Assembly: GCA_903928345.1 (NCBI GenBank)
Contig: CAIYQO010000194.1
Location: 1 to 64,000, forward strand
Length of the DNA stretch: 64,000 nucleotides
From: an uncultured bacterium
GTDB lineage: Bacteria; Armatimonadota; Hebobacteria; CAIYQO01
Direction of reading: 5' to 3'
The translations under genes were made by a program, and so were the position numbers. Positions 42,067 through 51,152 of this stretch are shown here, one piece after another. The notes beneath the pieces are model-generated. The model did not search any database. It was not told the DNA's origin and was given only the letters and a program-made list of their open reading frames with translations. How positions within the stretch are numbered: the stretch's first letter is position 1; each line of letters starts with the position of its first letter.

Positions 42067-42072
42067 ATTATA
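42067..42072 (-). promoter_or_regulatory. -10 box TATAAT of the ddl cluster
   Basis: A consensus TATAAT on the minus strand about 40 bases before the ddl start. No good -35 is seen at 16-18 bases. It would drive ddl-ftsQ-DUF881-sbp. Confidence 0.5.
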
Positions 42073-42123
42073 ACCAAAAACCCGTCGCGCAGGGACACTT
42101 GACGCGGGAAAAGTGAAATATTG

Positions 42124-42253
42124 GGAGCGGGGAGCGAGGAGCAAGGAGCAGGAACGAGGAGATGGAAGCGAGGAGGGTAATCCGGGGCGGCCGAGGTCGC
42201 CCCGTCATATTCTCCGCTCCTGGCTCCTGGCTTCTTGCTCCCCGCGCCCCGCT
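42124..42253. repeat. Inverted pair of GGAGCRR / xxxGCTC heptads
   Basis: GGAGCGG, GGAGCGA, GGAGCAA and GGAGCAG run from 42124. The facing array has six heptads ending GCTC or similar (42212-42253). The -35 box of nadA is one unit of the right array. A CGGCCGAGGTCGCC core like that of element B lies between them. Confidence 0.6.
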
Positions 42254-42263
42254 CTTGTACAAT
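42235..42263 (+). promoter_or_regulatory. nadA promoter TTGCTC-17-TACAAT, leaderless
   Basis: TTGCTC (42235-42240), a 17-base spacer, TACAAT (42258-42263), then six bases and the nadA ATG. There is no ribosome-binding site. Confidence 0.65.
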
Positions 42264-42269
42264 ACAGGC

Positions 42270-43190
42270 ATGACGGAGACACGCAACGGGGAGATTCAGG
42301 CGGAGATCGCGCGGTGGAAGACCGAGCGGCGCGCGGTGATCCTGGCGCACAACTACCAGGTGGCGGAAGTGCAGGAGATCGCGGACTTCGTCGGCGATTC
42401 CCTAGAGCTGAGCATGCAGGCGGCGCGGCTGAGCGCGCCGGAGGTGATCGTCTTTTGCGGCGTGCACTTCATGGCGGAGACGGCCAAGCTGCTCGCCCCC
42501 ACGAAAACCGTGCTGCTGCCCGACAGCAAGGCCGGCTGCCCCATGGCGGACATGGTGACGCCGGAGGCGCTGCGCGCGTTGAAGGCGGCGCACCCGGGCG
42601 TGCCGGTAGTGTGCTACGTGAACACTTCGGCGGCGGTGAAGGCGGAGTGCGACATCGCGTGCACCTCCGCCAACGCGGTGCGGATCGTCACGAGCCTGCA
42701 CGCGCCGGAAGTGATCTTTGTGCCCGACCGCAACCTGGGCGCGTGGGTGCAACGCCACACGGACACGCGCCTCATCCCCTGGCCCGGCTATTGCCCCACC
42801 CACCAGCGCATCATGCCGGAGACGATCCGCGCCGCCAAGGCCGCCCACCCGGACGCGGAGGTGCTGATTCACCCCGAGTGCCCGGCGGAACTCATCGCGC
42901 TGGCCGATCATGTGGCGAGCACCGGCGGCATGGTGCGACTGGCGAAAGAAGGCGCCGCGACGACGTATATCGTCGTCACCGAAGAGGGGATGCTGCATCG
43001 CCTGCGCCGCGACAACCCCGCCAAAACGTTCATCGGCCTCACGCCGCGCGTCCTGTGCCCGAATATGAAAAAGATTTCGCTCGAGAAAGTGCTCTGGGCG
43101 CTGCAGGATCTGCGCGAGCCGATCACCGTGCCCGACGCCATCGCCGAAGGCGCCCGCGCCGTCATCACGCGCATGCTCGCCGCCTCCTAA
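42270..43190 (+). CDS. nadA: Quinolinate synthase NadA
   Basis: NadA condenses iminoaspartate with dihydroxyacetone phosphate to quinolinate in NAD synthesis, using a [4Fe-4S] cluster. The 306 residues contain LAHNYQVAEVQEIADFVGDSL, the cluster cysteines C63 (VFCGVHFM), C175 (PGYCPTH) and C263 (LCPNMKK), and HPECPAE. Length is typical of the short form. The ATG at 42270 is six bases past a TACAAT box, while the longer frame is repeat sequence. nadB and nadC are not in the window. Confidence 0.96.
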   Translation: MTETRNGEIQAEIARWKTERRAVILAHNYQVAEVQEIADFVGDSLELSMQAARLSAPEVIVFCGVHFMAETAKLLAPTKTVLLPDSKAGCPMADMVTPEALRALKAAHPGVPVVCYVNTSAAVKAECDIACTSANAVRIVTSLHAPEVIFVPDRNLGAWVQRHTDTRLIPWPGYCPTHQRIMPETIRAAKAAHPDAEVLIHPECPAELIALADHVASTGGMVRLAKEGAATTYIVVTEEGMLHRLRRDNPAKTFIGLTPRVLCPNMKKISLEKVLWALQDLREPITVPDAIAEGARAVITRMLAAS

Positions 43191-43212
43191 CTCGCTTTTC
43201 CCGCGTTTTCCC

Positions 43213-43242
43213 GCCCTCCGGCCCCGCCGGGGGGCTTTTTTT
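43213..43242 (+). terminator. Rho-independent terminator of nadA
   Basis: GCCCTCCGG and CCGGGGGGC form the stem, directly followed by seven T residues. It lies 22 bases after the nadA stop. Confidence 0.85.
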
Positions 43243-43403
43243 GTGCTCCGTCGTAAATATTTCCCCTGGTCACGCCTGGATTGCTTGTTCCTATACCCCT
43301 CGTGCTGGTATGATACGCTGGGTTCTCGGGTACAGTGGCAAGGACTGCATTGCCCCGCGCCCCTCCGCCGGGCAGGTCAGACGACGGGCCGCCGCCGACC
43401 GGC

Positions 43404-43432
43404 TTGCCAAGGCGAGAGGCTCTTGCTATAAT
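43404..43432 (+). promoter_or_regulatory. Promoter TTGCCA-17-TATAAT of the surface-protein operon
   Basis: TTGCCA (43404-43409), exactly 17 bases, TATAAT (43427-43432). It is the best sigma70-type promoter in the window. A leader of about 75 bases precedes the GTG at 43517. A second, weaker TGG-TATGAT lies near 43308. Confidence 0.7.
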
Positions 43433-43516
43433 AGTCTGTCAAATCGTCGCAGGTTCGTTTGCGCCGCCGACGCTTGGCCCCCCTAGCTCCGGACAACGAA
43501 AGAAGGAGTGGTGCAC

Positions 43517-46500
43517 GTGAATAGTCGGGGATTAGTCACCGCCGCCCGGCGTTTGAGCTTGAGCGTGCTCTTTGCCGTCGTCTTCCTGTCCCTCGTCACC
43601 CTCTGTTGGGGGAGCCGTGCGACATCCACCACCGCTGTGCCGACCGCGTTACTCGGCAGTGCCGCTCGCCGCACCCCCGCCGTGCGCGCCAACGTGCGTG
43701 CGACCGGCAACGGCGTGGTCGACGTCACCAACTCTCCCGCCGACGAAGACTTGCCTGCCTGGTCACCAAGCGGGCAGAAGATCGCCTTCACCTCCAACGG
43801 CACCGATACGAACGGCGACGGGCGCCTCGACGCGGTCGGCACCCAGCGCATCCTCTATACCATGAATACCGACGGCAGCGGGCTGCAGAGCTTCCTGGGC
43901 GCCGTGCCGGTGGGCGACGTGGTCGCGCTGTCCTGGGCCTCCGAGTCGCAGCTCGACGTGGTTGTCGACGACGAAGGCGACTTCACCATCGACGCCGTCA
44001 ACCTGCTCAGCGGATCGGCCACCCTCCTCTTCACCGCGCCGACCGGGCAGCGCATCGCCAACCTGTGCGCCGCGCCGGTGGGCGGGACGGTGTATTTCGA
44101 CCAGACGAACGCCACGGGCAAATGGGGCATCTATGCCGCGACCAATGGCACCGCCACGCCGATCCTGGTGAACGCCTCCGACAACCGCCACCCGGTGCTC
44201 GCGCAGAACGCCACCACCCTCGTCTTCGAATCCAACAGCAACGGCCGCTACCGCATCTATGACATGACCCCCACCGGGGCCAACGTCCGCTGGCTGACGA
44301 ATCCGCTGGGCGGAGAAGACACCTCGGCCATGCCCACCGCGGACAACCGGCTGGTCTTCGCCAGCACCCGCTACACCAGCGCGACCGACCTGCATGGCAA
44401 CAGCAATATCTGGGTCATCGATTATACGGCGCAGAATACGATTCAGGAGAACGTCACCACCAACGTCGCCACGCCGCGCTTCTTCACCGACATCACCCTC
44501 ACCGCCAATCAGACGGCGCCCGCGCCGCATCCGCAAGTCGGGCGTGCCGGTGATATGCTCTTCGTCACCGACCTGGACGGCAACAAGGAGATCTACTCCG
44601 GCTCGACGGTGGACAGCCGTCCGCCGTACGTCACCGCGCCGCCCACCACCTACGATGCCGCCGACGTCGCGCAGACCACGCCGAAAAAGATCTTCTCCCC
44701 CGGCGACACGATCACCGTCACCGTGCCGGTGACCGACCTGGACTCCGGCGTGAGCAACGTGTGGCTGCAGATCAAGGACCCCGACCCGGGGGTCATCGAC
44801 AGCCAGGGCATCGACCACGTCATCACCACCGACACCGTGGACCCCGACGAGACGGGCACGCTGACCTACGCCACCAAGCGTCCGGTCGAATTCGGCCCCT
44901 TCGACCCGAATACGAACACCTACCTCGACACCACGCTGAACGCCAACCAGCCCGGCTACTACGCGCGAGCGGGCGCCACGCGCCTCTTCACCGACGAAGG
45001 CTTCGGCGATCCCGGCGTACCCACCCACTGGATTCAGATGTATGACGACGGCACCCACGGCGACGCGCTCGCCGGCGACGGCGTCTTTAGCTGCCAGTGG
45101 ACCACGCCCGTCGGGAACTTCAGCGACTGGTACCTGGACATCATTGCGGAAGACAATGCGAATCTCGGCGTCGACGCGGTCACCGGGCGCATGAAGCACA
45201 ACCGGCAGCGCTTCGACAACGTCGGCGGCTGCACCACCGCGCTCTTCACCGGCGGCAAGCGCGTCCTGCTCGTCGACGACTACATGGACGGCCAGCGCTT
45301 CCTCACCCAGGGACTGCCCCCCGTCTCCGCGCAATACGACGCCCCCGCGTGGCTCAACAGCCTGTACTACTTCACCAGCGGGCCGTCGACAGCCGTTACC
45401 GACCGGCGTTCCCCCTTCGTGCCGGACAGCGAATTCGGCGGGGCCGACGTGTGGCGCATCATGTGCCGCGGCCCTGTGCCCCTCGACGTACTGCAGAGTT
45501 ACGCCCCCTCGACCGTGGCGCAGAGCGATCCCTCCACCGGCAACCCGGTGACGGTGAAGCACGGCGACAAGATGGTGGTGTGGGTCTCCCCCGCCGGCTG
45601 GTACCGCATGCTCGGTACGAATTCCGGCTCGCTGCTGGAGACGGCTACGCAGGCCAACGTGCGCGCCTACTGGAACCAGGGTGGGCGCATCTTCCTCATC
45701 GGGTCCGACGTCGCCACCGGCCTCACCCAGGGGGTGAACGCGGGCGACACGTTCTTGAGCGACGTCTTCGGCGCCGAGATTCCCCCCGTCGCGGCGGGCA
45801 ACTCGCTGGCGATGGACACCTCGGCTACCGCCTTCCCGCTGTACCAGCAGCATATCCCGCACCACTTCGTCTATGACCCCGTCGACCCCGACGTGAGCTG
45901 GTACGGCGGCACGCTGCCCGACGAGCGCTGGAAGGATCTGGGCCTCGCGCTCGGACGCAGCTACATGTTCCGCAACCAGAACCCGAGTCAATACACCACA
46001 TACGATCCGACGATCGGCGGCGGACCGCTGTGCAACTGGGACGTATTGGATAAGACCGACGCCGAGACGCGCCTCTCCATCTGCGCCTGTCCGCTGTACG
46101 ACGGCCCGCAGAGCGGCGTCGGCCCGAACCTGGCGGCCACCCCGCAAGCGGACAGGCAACGCACCATCCGCGGCAGCATCGCCGCCACCCGCCCCACCGG
46201 CAAGAGCACCGGCGCCACCGGGCGCAGCACTACGTCCACCGCCGTCACCACGACCACCACCACCGTGCGCCCCCCGACGGCGCGCGAGGCGCAGTACGAG
46301 GGACGCCTGCTCGGTGGCAAAGCGCGCAGCAGCGGGCTGGGCACCGTCGACCCGCTCGTGTGTGTCTATAAGGACCATACCACGGCGAACGGCGCGCGCT
46401 CCATCTTCTGGACCTTCGGCTACGAGCACATCACCATCGCGCAGCGGGCGCAGGCCGCCACCGACGCCATCGAGTGGCTCATGGACGGCAGCGTCTCCGG

Positions 46501-48925
46501 CACGGTGGTGCAGATCAACAGCTTCCAACCGGTCGCCAACGCTCTGGTGGTCATCGCCGACTCGACCGGCGTCAACCTCGGCGCCGCGCGCACCAATTCC
46601 CTCGGACAGTACCTGGTACAGGGGATTCGTCCGGGGATCGCGGACACGATCACCGTCACCGCCACCGGATACTACGGCACGATGACGAAGACGGAGAACA
46701 TGCGCGGCGGGTACGTCAACCACACCGCGAACACCGACTTCTTCCTGTATCGCGACATTAACACCTGCACCTTAAACGGCACGGTGACGCAGGACGGCGT
46801 GGGCGTGGCCGGCGCCACGGTCACCGTCTCTCCGCTGGGCGGCGGTAACTCCGCCACGGTGACCACCGACGCCGCCGGACACTATACCGCCACCAACCTG
46901 CTCTCCGGCGTCTATTCCGTCTCCGCGCGGCAGCCGCAGACGAACGCCGCTTCCAGCACGCGTACGGTGACCCTGAGCAGCGGCGCCACCTTCACCGTCG
47001 ACCTGTCCTTCACGTCCGGTACCGCGTTGGCCGGCACGCTCTCCGGCGTGGTGACGGGTAACGGCAGCGCGCTGGCGGGCGCCAGCGTGCGTGTGCTGCT
47101 GGGCGCCACCGTGGTGCAGACCAAGCTGACCGACGCCGGCGGCGCCTTCTCCTTTACCAACCTGGCCACCAATACCTATACGTTGGAAACGTCGGCGGCG
47201 GGCTTCACCACCGACGCGCGTGCCATCACCTACGACGCCACCGTCGGGCTGGTGCTGCCGATCAATTTGAACGCCCTCTCCACCGGCGGCAACACGGTGA
47301 CCGTGGGCGTCCGCGTCTACGACGGCGACACGCTCGCCGCCCTGGGCGGCGCCACGGTGCAGATCATGGTGGGCGACACGGCGATCGTCACCGGCGTCAC
47401 CACGGCGCAATTCGCCACCACGGTGCCGCCGGCTAACTTCGTGGCGCAGCTTACCGTAGGCAACTACCGCGTGCGTGTGTCGCATCAGGATCGCCGCTCG
47501 ATGGAAGCAGGGCTGGTCCTCATCCCCGGCGCCACCGCCAGCACGATCGAGTTCCATATGGAGCCGCTGCTCACGCTGAGCACGGGCGTCTCCCTCTTCG
47601 CGCTGCCCGGCACGTATACCGATGCCAATAACCAGCCGCTTGACGCGATAAACTTCATTCTGCCCGTCGACCCGCTCACCGGTCAAGCATCCACCAGTGC
47701 GACGATCGACTTCACGGATCGGCTGGCCTATTACGACACCACTACGGCGGCGTATGTGAAGTACGCGCCGAACGCGCACTACACGATCGGCACCGCGCGG
47801 GCGTATTGGGCGCGGCTGGATACGCTGGCCGCCGTCACCCAGGAAGGCGCCGCGGTGAGCACCGCCACGCCGTACGCCGTCGTGCTGGCGAAGGGATGGA
47901 ACCTTCTCGGCAACCCGTTCCCCTTCACCGTCGATCTCTTCGACTGCACCATTACGCCGGTGCAGCAGGCCACGGAGACGTGGAGCCAGGCGCTCACCGC
48001 GCGCGCCATCGGCAACGTGGTCTACACCTGGAACGGCCGCGCCTACATCGCCACCACCATGCTGCAGCCGTACCTGGGCTACTGGGTGTACGCCAACACC
48101 AACTGCACCCTCAACATCACCAATCAGTCGCCGCTACGCGCGGCGGTGACGGCGCGGCGCGGCCAGCCCTCCGCGACCAATTGGAGCGTGCGGCTGGAAG
48201 CGGCGGCGGGCACCTATCGCGATACGACGAACTACTTCGGCGTGCAGACGGGCGTGGCGGAAGGGTTCGATGCCGCGGTGGACAATCGCAAGCCGCCCAT
48301 GCCGCCCGGTCCCTACGTGGCGCTGGCCTTCCCGCAGCGCGCCTGGGGCGGCGATAGCGGCGACTTCGCCTCCGCCCTGCAAGCCCCCAGCGGCGGAGAG
48401 CAGCACTGGACGGTGCAGGTGACGACGAACCTGTCCGACACCGATGTGGTGGTGCGCTGGCCGGAATTGGCCGCCCAACTGCCCGCCGGCACGCAGGCGC
48501 TGCTACGCGACCAGACCACCGGGCAGGCCGTCTATATGAATACGACCGGCTTCTACACCTTCCACGCGGGCACCGGCGGCGCCGTACGCAGCTTCGATTT
48601 GAGCGTCGCGCCGCAAAGCGGCACCCTGCGTGTGAGCGACGTGCGCAGTGCCCCGACACGCGGGGAGAACGGCGTGAGCTTCAGCGTCTCCCAGGCCGCG
48701 CAAGTCACCGTGGTCATCCGCGCGCAGACCGGCCGCGCCGTGCGCACGCTGGCGGCGGGGCTCGCGGTCACGCCGGGCGCCGTCACCCTGGGCTGGGACG
48801 GGCGCGACGAAAGTGGGCGCGCCGTGCCGCGCGGCGTGTATCTGTGCGAAGTGCGCGCGGTCGATCCGAGTGGTCGCGCGGCGCGCGGCAGCGGTCTGTT
48901 AATTGTCACGCCGCTCGTCCATTAA
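43517..48925 (+). CDS. Giant secreted protein 1: propeller, PfpI-like and carboxypeptidase-regulatory-like domains, FlgD-Ig C-terminus
   Basis: GTG at 43517 has AAGGAG eight bases upstream. The 1,802 residues begin with a signal or anchor helix (about 14-33). Residues about 85-360 resemble TolB/PD40 blades (PAWSPSGQKIAFTSNG, TNGDGRLDAVGTQR). About 583-790 begin LLVDDYMDGQ and look like the glutamine-amidotransferase-like domain of secreted proteins. A Thr-rich linker (about 893-925) leads to four CarboxypepD_reg-like Ig repeats (near 993, 1086, 1175 and 1262; GVGVAGATVTV, GSALAGASVRV). The last 450 residues are the C-terminal cassette shared with two later genes. Function is probably surface display. 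Confidence 0.8.
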   Translation: MNSRGLVTAARRLSLSVLFAVVFLSLVTLCWGSRATSTTAVPTALLGSAARRTPAVRANVRATGNGVVDVTNSPADEDLPAWSPSGQKIAFTSNGTDTNGDGRLDAVGTQRILYTMNTDGSGLQSFLGAVPVGDVVALSWASESQLDVVVDDEGDFTIDAVNLLSGSATLLFTAPTGQRIANLCAAPVGGTVYFDQTNATGKWGIYAATNGTATPILVNASDNRHPVLAQNATTLVFESNSNGRYRIYDMTPTGANVRWLTNPLGGEDTSAMPTADNRLVFASTRYTSATDLHGNSNIWVIDYTAQNTIQENVTTNVATPRFFTDITLTANQTAPAPHPQVGRAGDMLFVTDLDGNKEIYSGSTVDSRPPYVTAPPTTYDAADVAQTTPKKIFSPGDTITVTVPVTDLDSGVSNVWLQIKDPDPGVIDSQGIDHVITTDTVDPDETGTLTYATKRPVEFGPFDPNTNTYLDTTLNANQPGYYARAGATRLFTDEGFGDPGVPTHWIQMYDDGTHGDALAGDGVFSCQWTTPVGNFSDWYLDIIAEDNANLGVDAVTGRMKHNRQRFDNVGGCTTALFTGGKRVLLVDDYMDGQRFLTQGLPPVSAQYDAPAWLNSLYYFTSGPSTAVTDRRSPFVPDSEFGGADVWRIMCRGPVPLDVLQSYAPSTVAQSDPSTGNPVTVKHGDKMVVWVSPAGWYRMLGTNSGSLLETATQANVRAYWNQGGRIFLIGSDVATGLTQGVNAGDTFLSDVFGAEIPPVAAGNSLAMDTSATAFPLYQQHIPHHFVYDPVDPDVSWYGGTLPDERWKDLGLALGRSYMFRNQNPSQYTTYDPTIGGGPLCNWDVLDKTDAETRLSICACPLYDGPQSGVGPNLAATPQADRQRTIRGSIAATRPTGKSTGATGRSTTSTAVTTTTTTVRPPTAREAQYEGRLLGGKARSSGLGTVDPLVCVYKDHTTANGARSIFWTFGYEHITIAQRAQAATDAIEWLMDGSVSGTVVQINSFQPVANALVVIADSTGVNLGAARTNSLGQYLVQGIRPGIADTITVTATGYYGTMTKTENMRGGYVNHTANTDFFLYRDINTCTLNGTVTQDGVGVAGATVTVSPLGGGNSATVTTDAAGHYTATNLLSGVYSVSARQPQTNAASSTRTVTLSSGATFTVDLSFTSGTALAGTLSGVVTGNGSALAGASVRVLLGATVVQTKLTDAGGAFSFTNLATNTYTLETSAAGFTTDARAITYDATVGLVLPINLNALSTGGNTVTVGVRVYDGDTLAALGGATVQIMVGDTAIVTGVTTAQFATTVPPANFVAQLTVGNYRVRVSHQDRRSMEAGLVLIPGATASTIEFHMEPLLTLSTGVSLFALPGTYTDANNQPLDAINFILPVDPLTGQASTSATIDFTDRLAYYDTTTAAYVKYAPNAHYTIGTARAYWARLDTLAAVTQEGAAVSTATPYAVVLAKGWNLLGNPFPFTVDLFDCTITPVQQATETWSQALTARAIGNVVYTWNGRAYIATTMLQPYLGYWVYANTNCTLNITNQSPLRAAVTARRGQPSATNWSVRLEAAAGTYRDTTNYFGVQTGVAEGFDAAVDNRKPPMPPGPYVALAFPQRAWGGDSGDFASALQAPSGGEQHWTVQVTTNLSDTDVVVRWPELAAQLPAGTQALLRDQTTGQAVYMNTTGFYTFHAGTGGAVRSFDLSVAPQSGTLRVSDVRSAPTRGENGVSFSVSQAAQVTVVIRAQTGRAVRTLAAGLAVTPGAVTLGWDGRDESGRAVPRGVYLCEVRAVDPSGRAARGSGLLIVTPLVH

Positions 48926-49099
48926 CTGAAGTCAAAGGTTTACCGCTTGTCCTGGAAGGAAATACTCGGTAGAGCGGCGAAAATGTGTGCTGTTGGTGCG
49001 AGCAGCACGCCGGCCCCTCGGTCGGCAGCGACACAATGAGTTGACGTCGGCCCTCCGCGATGGCGGACGGGGCAGGTTTTGCAAAGGAGCAACCGTCAC

Positions 49100-51073
49100 A
49101 TGTCGACATGGATCCGCGGTCGTCTTGCGCGACCGATCGCCAGCGCAATCGCCGTGTCATTGCTGGCGTCCCTGCTGTTTCCATTGACGGCCCCCCCGGC
49201 CCGTGCACAGGACGCCCCAGCGGCGCTGTCTTCGCAGTTGCCTAACCTTGTCACGCAGATGCAGACGGGGATTACGAAGCCGACCACCATCGTCGTGCTC
49301 GAAGGCAACAATATCACGAACTACAAGACGGGGATGCTCGGGCGCACCTTCTCCGACGCGCTGGCTATCGAAATGCAGCGTACCAAGGACTTCGAGGTGG
49401 TCAAGCGGGCGGACCTGGATAAGGTGCTCGACGAGTACAACCTGACCAACCCACTCGACACCTATGCTATGTCGTTGGTGGCGGATCGCGTCAAGGCGCC
49501 CTTCATCATCAACTCCACCGTCGAAGGGGTGTCGATCCATAAATCGCGCGACGGCACATACGCCGAAGTGCAGGTACGCGCGGAAGTGATCAGCAAAATT
49601 ACCAAGACGCGCATCAACGGCGCCATGGTCACGCAAAAGAGTTCGCCGAAGATCGGCTACAGCGGGAATACCGACGTGCTGGTGCAGGAAGCCCTCGCCA
49701 CCGCGGCGTACAACGCCTCGCGCACGTTGATGGACAACCGGTTGCCCATCGGCACGCTGCTCACCTCGCCGCGCTCCGGCGAAGTGCTCATGAAGGGTGG
49801 GTCGGCCATCGGGTTCCGCAAGGGGATGGTCTGCGTCACCGTGCGCCAGGAGACCGTTACCGGTCGCCTGCGTCTCTCGACCGTGAACCCCACCGACAGC
49901 GAAGGCACCATCCTCGAAGAGAGCAAGGGGATCGCGCCGGGCGACAAGGCGATCCCGATCTTCGAATTCGATGCCACCGGGCATCCGACCGACGAGATGC
50001 GCAATGCCACCGGGCTGCGCATCGCCGGAGTCGCCGGCCTCGTGCTGCTGGCGGCCTTCATCGGGCACAACGGCGGCGACGCGCAGCTCAGCCAATCGCC
50101 GACGCCGAATGCTTCCTCACTGGCCGACGCGAACTTCATGGAGCAACCGTACGGCGGCAACCTGATCACCTGGCCCAATCGCGGCGATAAGGTGCTCGCC
50201 TATGTCATCTACCGCGACGTCGATTCCGTGGCGCCTATCGCCGTGGTCGACGGCAACACGTTCCACTATATCGATTCGGCCACCCCGCTACCGCAGTTGG
50301 GGCAGCAGATCGAGTCGACGGCCGTCAATATCACCATTGACGCGAATGTGGGAAATGTAACCGCTTTCACGACCACACCCACCTGGGATCTGACGCTGGA
50401 CAACTTGAATTTGCCCAACTTGGTGATCTCGAATACCAGTTTCACCGTCGATTGCCGACGCGTGCCACTGCGCGAAGGGGAGAACGCCGGGTATATGGTG
50501 CAGACCGTGTTCCTCGGTTATCAGGACACCGGCCTGTCGGGCACCATTGGACACCCCGACCAGTACAGCCTGATCCTCGGGCAGAAGAGTTCCGTCTCCA
50601 ATCGCGTGACGTTGCTGGAACCGCCCACGTTGACCAGCCCGCAGGATGGTTTCTACCCGCAGGACGGCAACTATCGCTGCCAGCGCGTGGCCGGCGGCAC
50701 GACATACCAGTTGCAACTGTCCACGACATCGAATTTCGCAACGGTAGTACCGGTGGACGCCCACATCGAAGGCGACCAGTTCGCCGTGGCCACCGAGACG
50801 CTGGATCAGATTTATGCGTCATCCAATCCGCTGTCCAGCGCGGCGGGCAGTGACGTGTTCTGGCGCTTCGCCGTAAAGGTCGACGGGCAGCAACAGCCTA
50901 TCGCCTGGTCCGGCACTTCGCCGAACGGTTGGGTTTATTCGAGCGCGAACCGCTTCACGCTGCCGCTGCTCCCGCCGAAGCTGCGCGGGGTGCGTGCGGG
51001 CACGCCGCCGAGTTTACCGAACAAACTCACTGGGACGTTGCGTACGAGTGGGCGTGGGGCGCTGCGCCATTAA
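49100..51073 (+). CDS. FlgO/CsgG-like exported protein with transmembrane helix and Ig/Fn3-like C-terminus
   Basis: Signal peptide to about residue 37 (TAPPARA cleavage type). Residues about 45-215 have the outer-membrane assembly-lipoprotein pattern of FlgO/CsgG relatives: TTIVVLEGNN, LGRTFSDALAIEM, DFEVVKRADLDKVLDEYNL, then YAEVQVRAEVIS. An SH3-like segment follows (IGTLLTSPRSGEVLMKGG..GFRKGM), then a hydrophobic helix near 310-328 and about 300 residues of beta domains. No lipobox cysteine is seen. The protein is 657 residues. The start at 49100 has AAAGGAG ten bases upstream. It lies 174 bases after gene 1. Confidence 0.65.
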   Translation: MSTWIRGRLARPIASAIAVSLLASLLFPLTAPPARAQDAPAALSSQLPNLVTQMQTGITKPTTIVVLEGNNITNYKTGMLGRTFSDALAIEMQRTKDFEVVKRADLDKVLDEYNLTNPLDTYAMSLVADRVKAPFIINSTVEGVSIHKSRDGTYAEVQVRAEVISKITKTRINGAMVTQKSSPKIGYSGNTDVLVQEALATAAYNASRTLMDNRLPIGTLLTSPRSGEVLMKGGSAIGFRKGMVCVTVRQETVTGRLRLSTVNPTDSEGTILEESKGIAPGDKAIPIFEFDATGHPTDEMRNATGLRIAGVAGLVLLAAFIGHNGGDAQLSQSPTPNASSLADANFMEQPYGGNLITWPNRGDKVLAYVIYRDVDSVAPIAVVDGNTFHYIDSATPLPQLGQQIESTAVNITIDANVGNVTAFTTTPTWDLTLDNLNLPNLVISNTSFTVDCRRVPLREGENAGYMVQTVFLGYQDTGLSGTIGHPDQYSLILGQKSSVSNRVTLLEPPTLTSPQDGFYPQDGNYRCQRVAGGTTYQLQLSTTSNFATVVPVDAHIEGDQFAVATETLDQIYASSNPLSSAAGSDVFWRFAVKVDGQQQPIAWSGTSPNGWVYSSANRFTLPLLPPKLRGVRAGTPPSLPNKLTGTLRTSGRGALRH

Positions 51074-51152
51074 GCACGGCGCTTAGCGCCGTGGCGTTCG
51101 CGAGGCCTGACCGGCAACCGGCCAGGCACTCGGCGACTGAGGACGTTGGGGT

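Noticed and set aside
43763-46723. A 986-codon minus-strand ORF
   Set aside because: It is antisense to giant secreted protein 1, whose frame shows clear domains; the opposite product is low-complexity.
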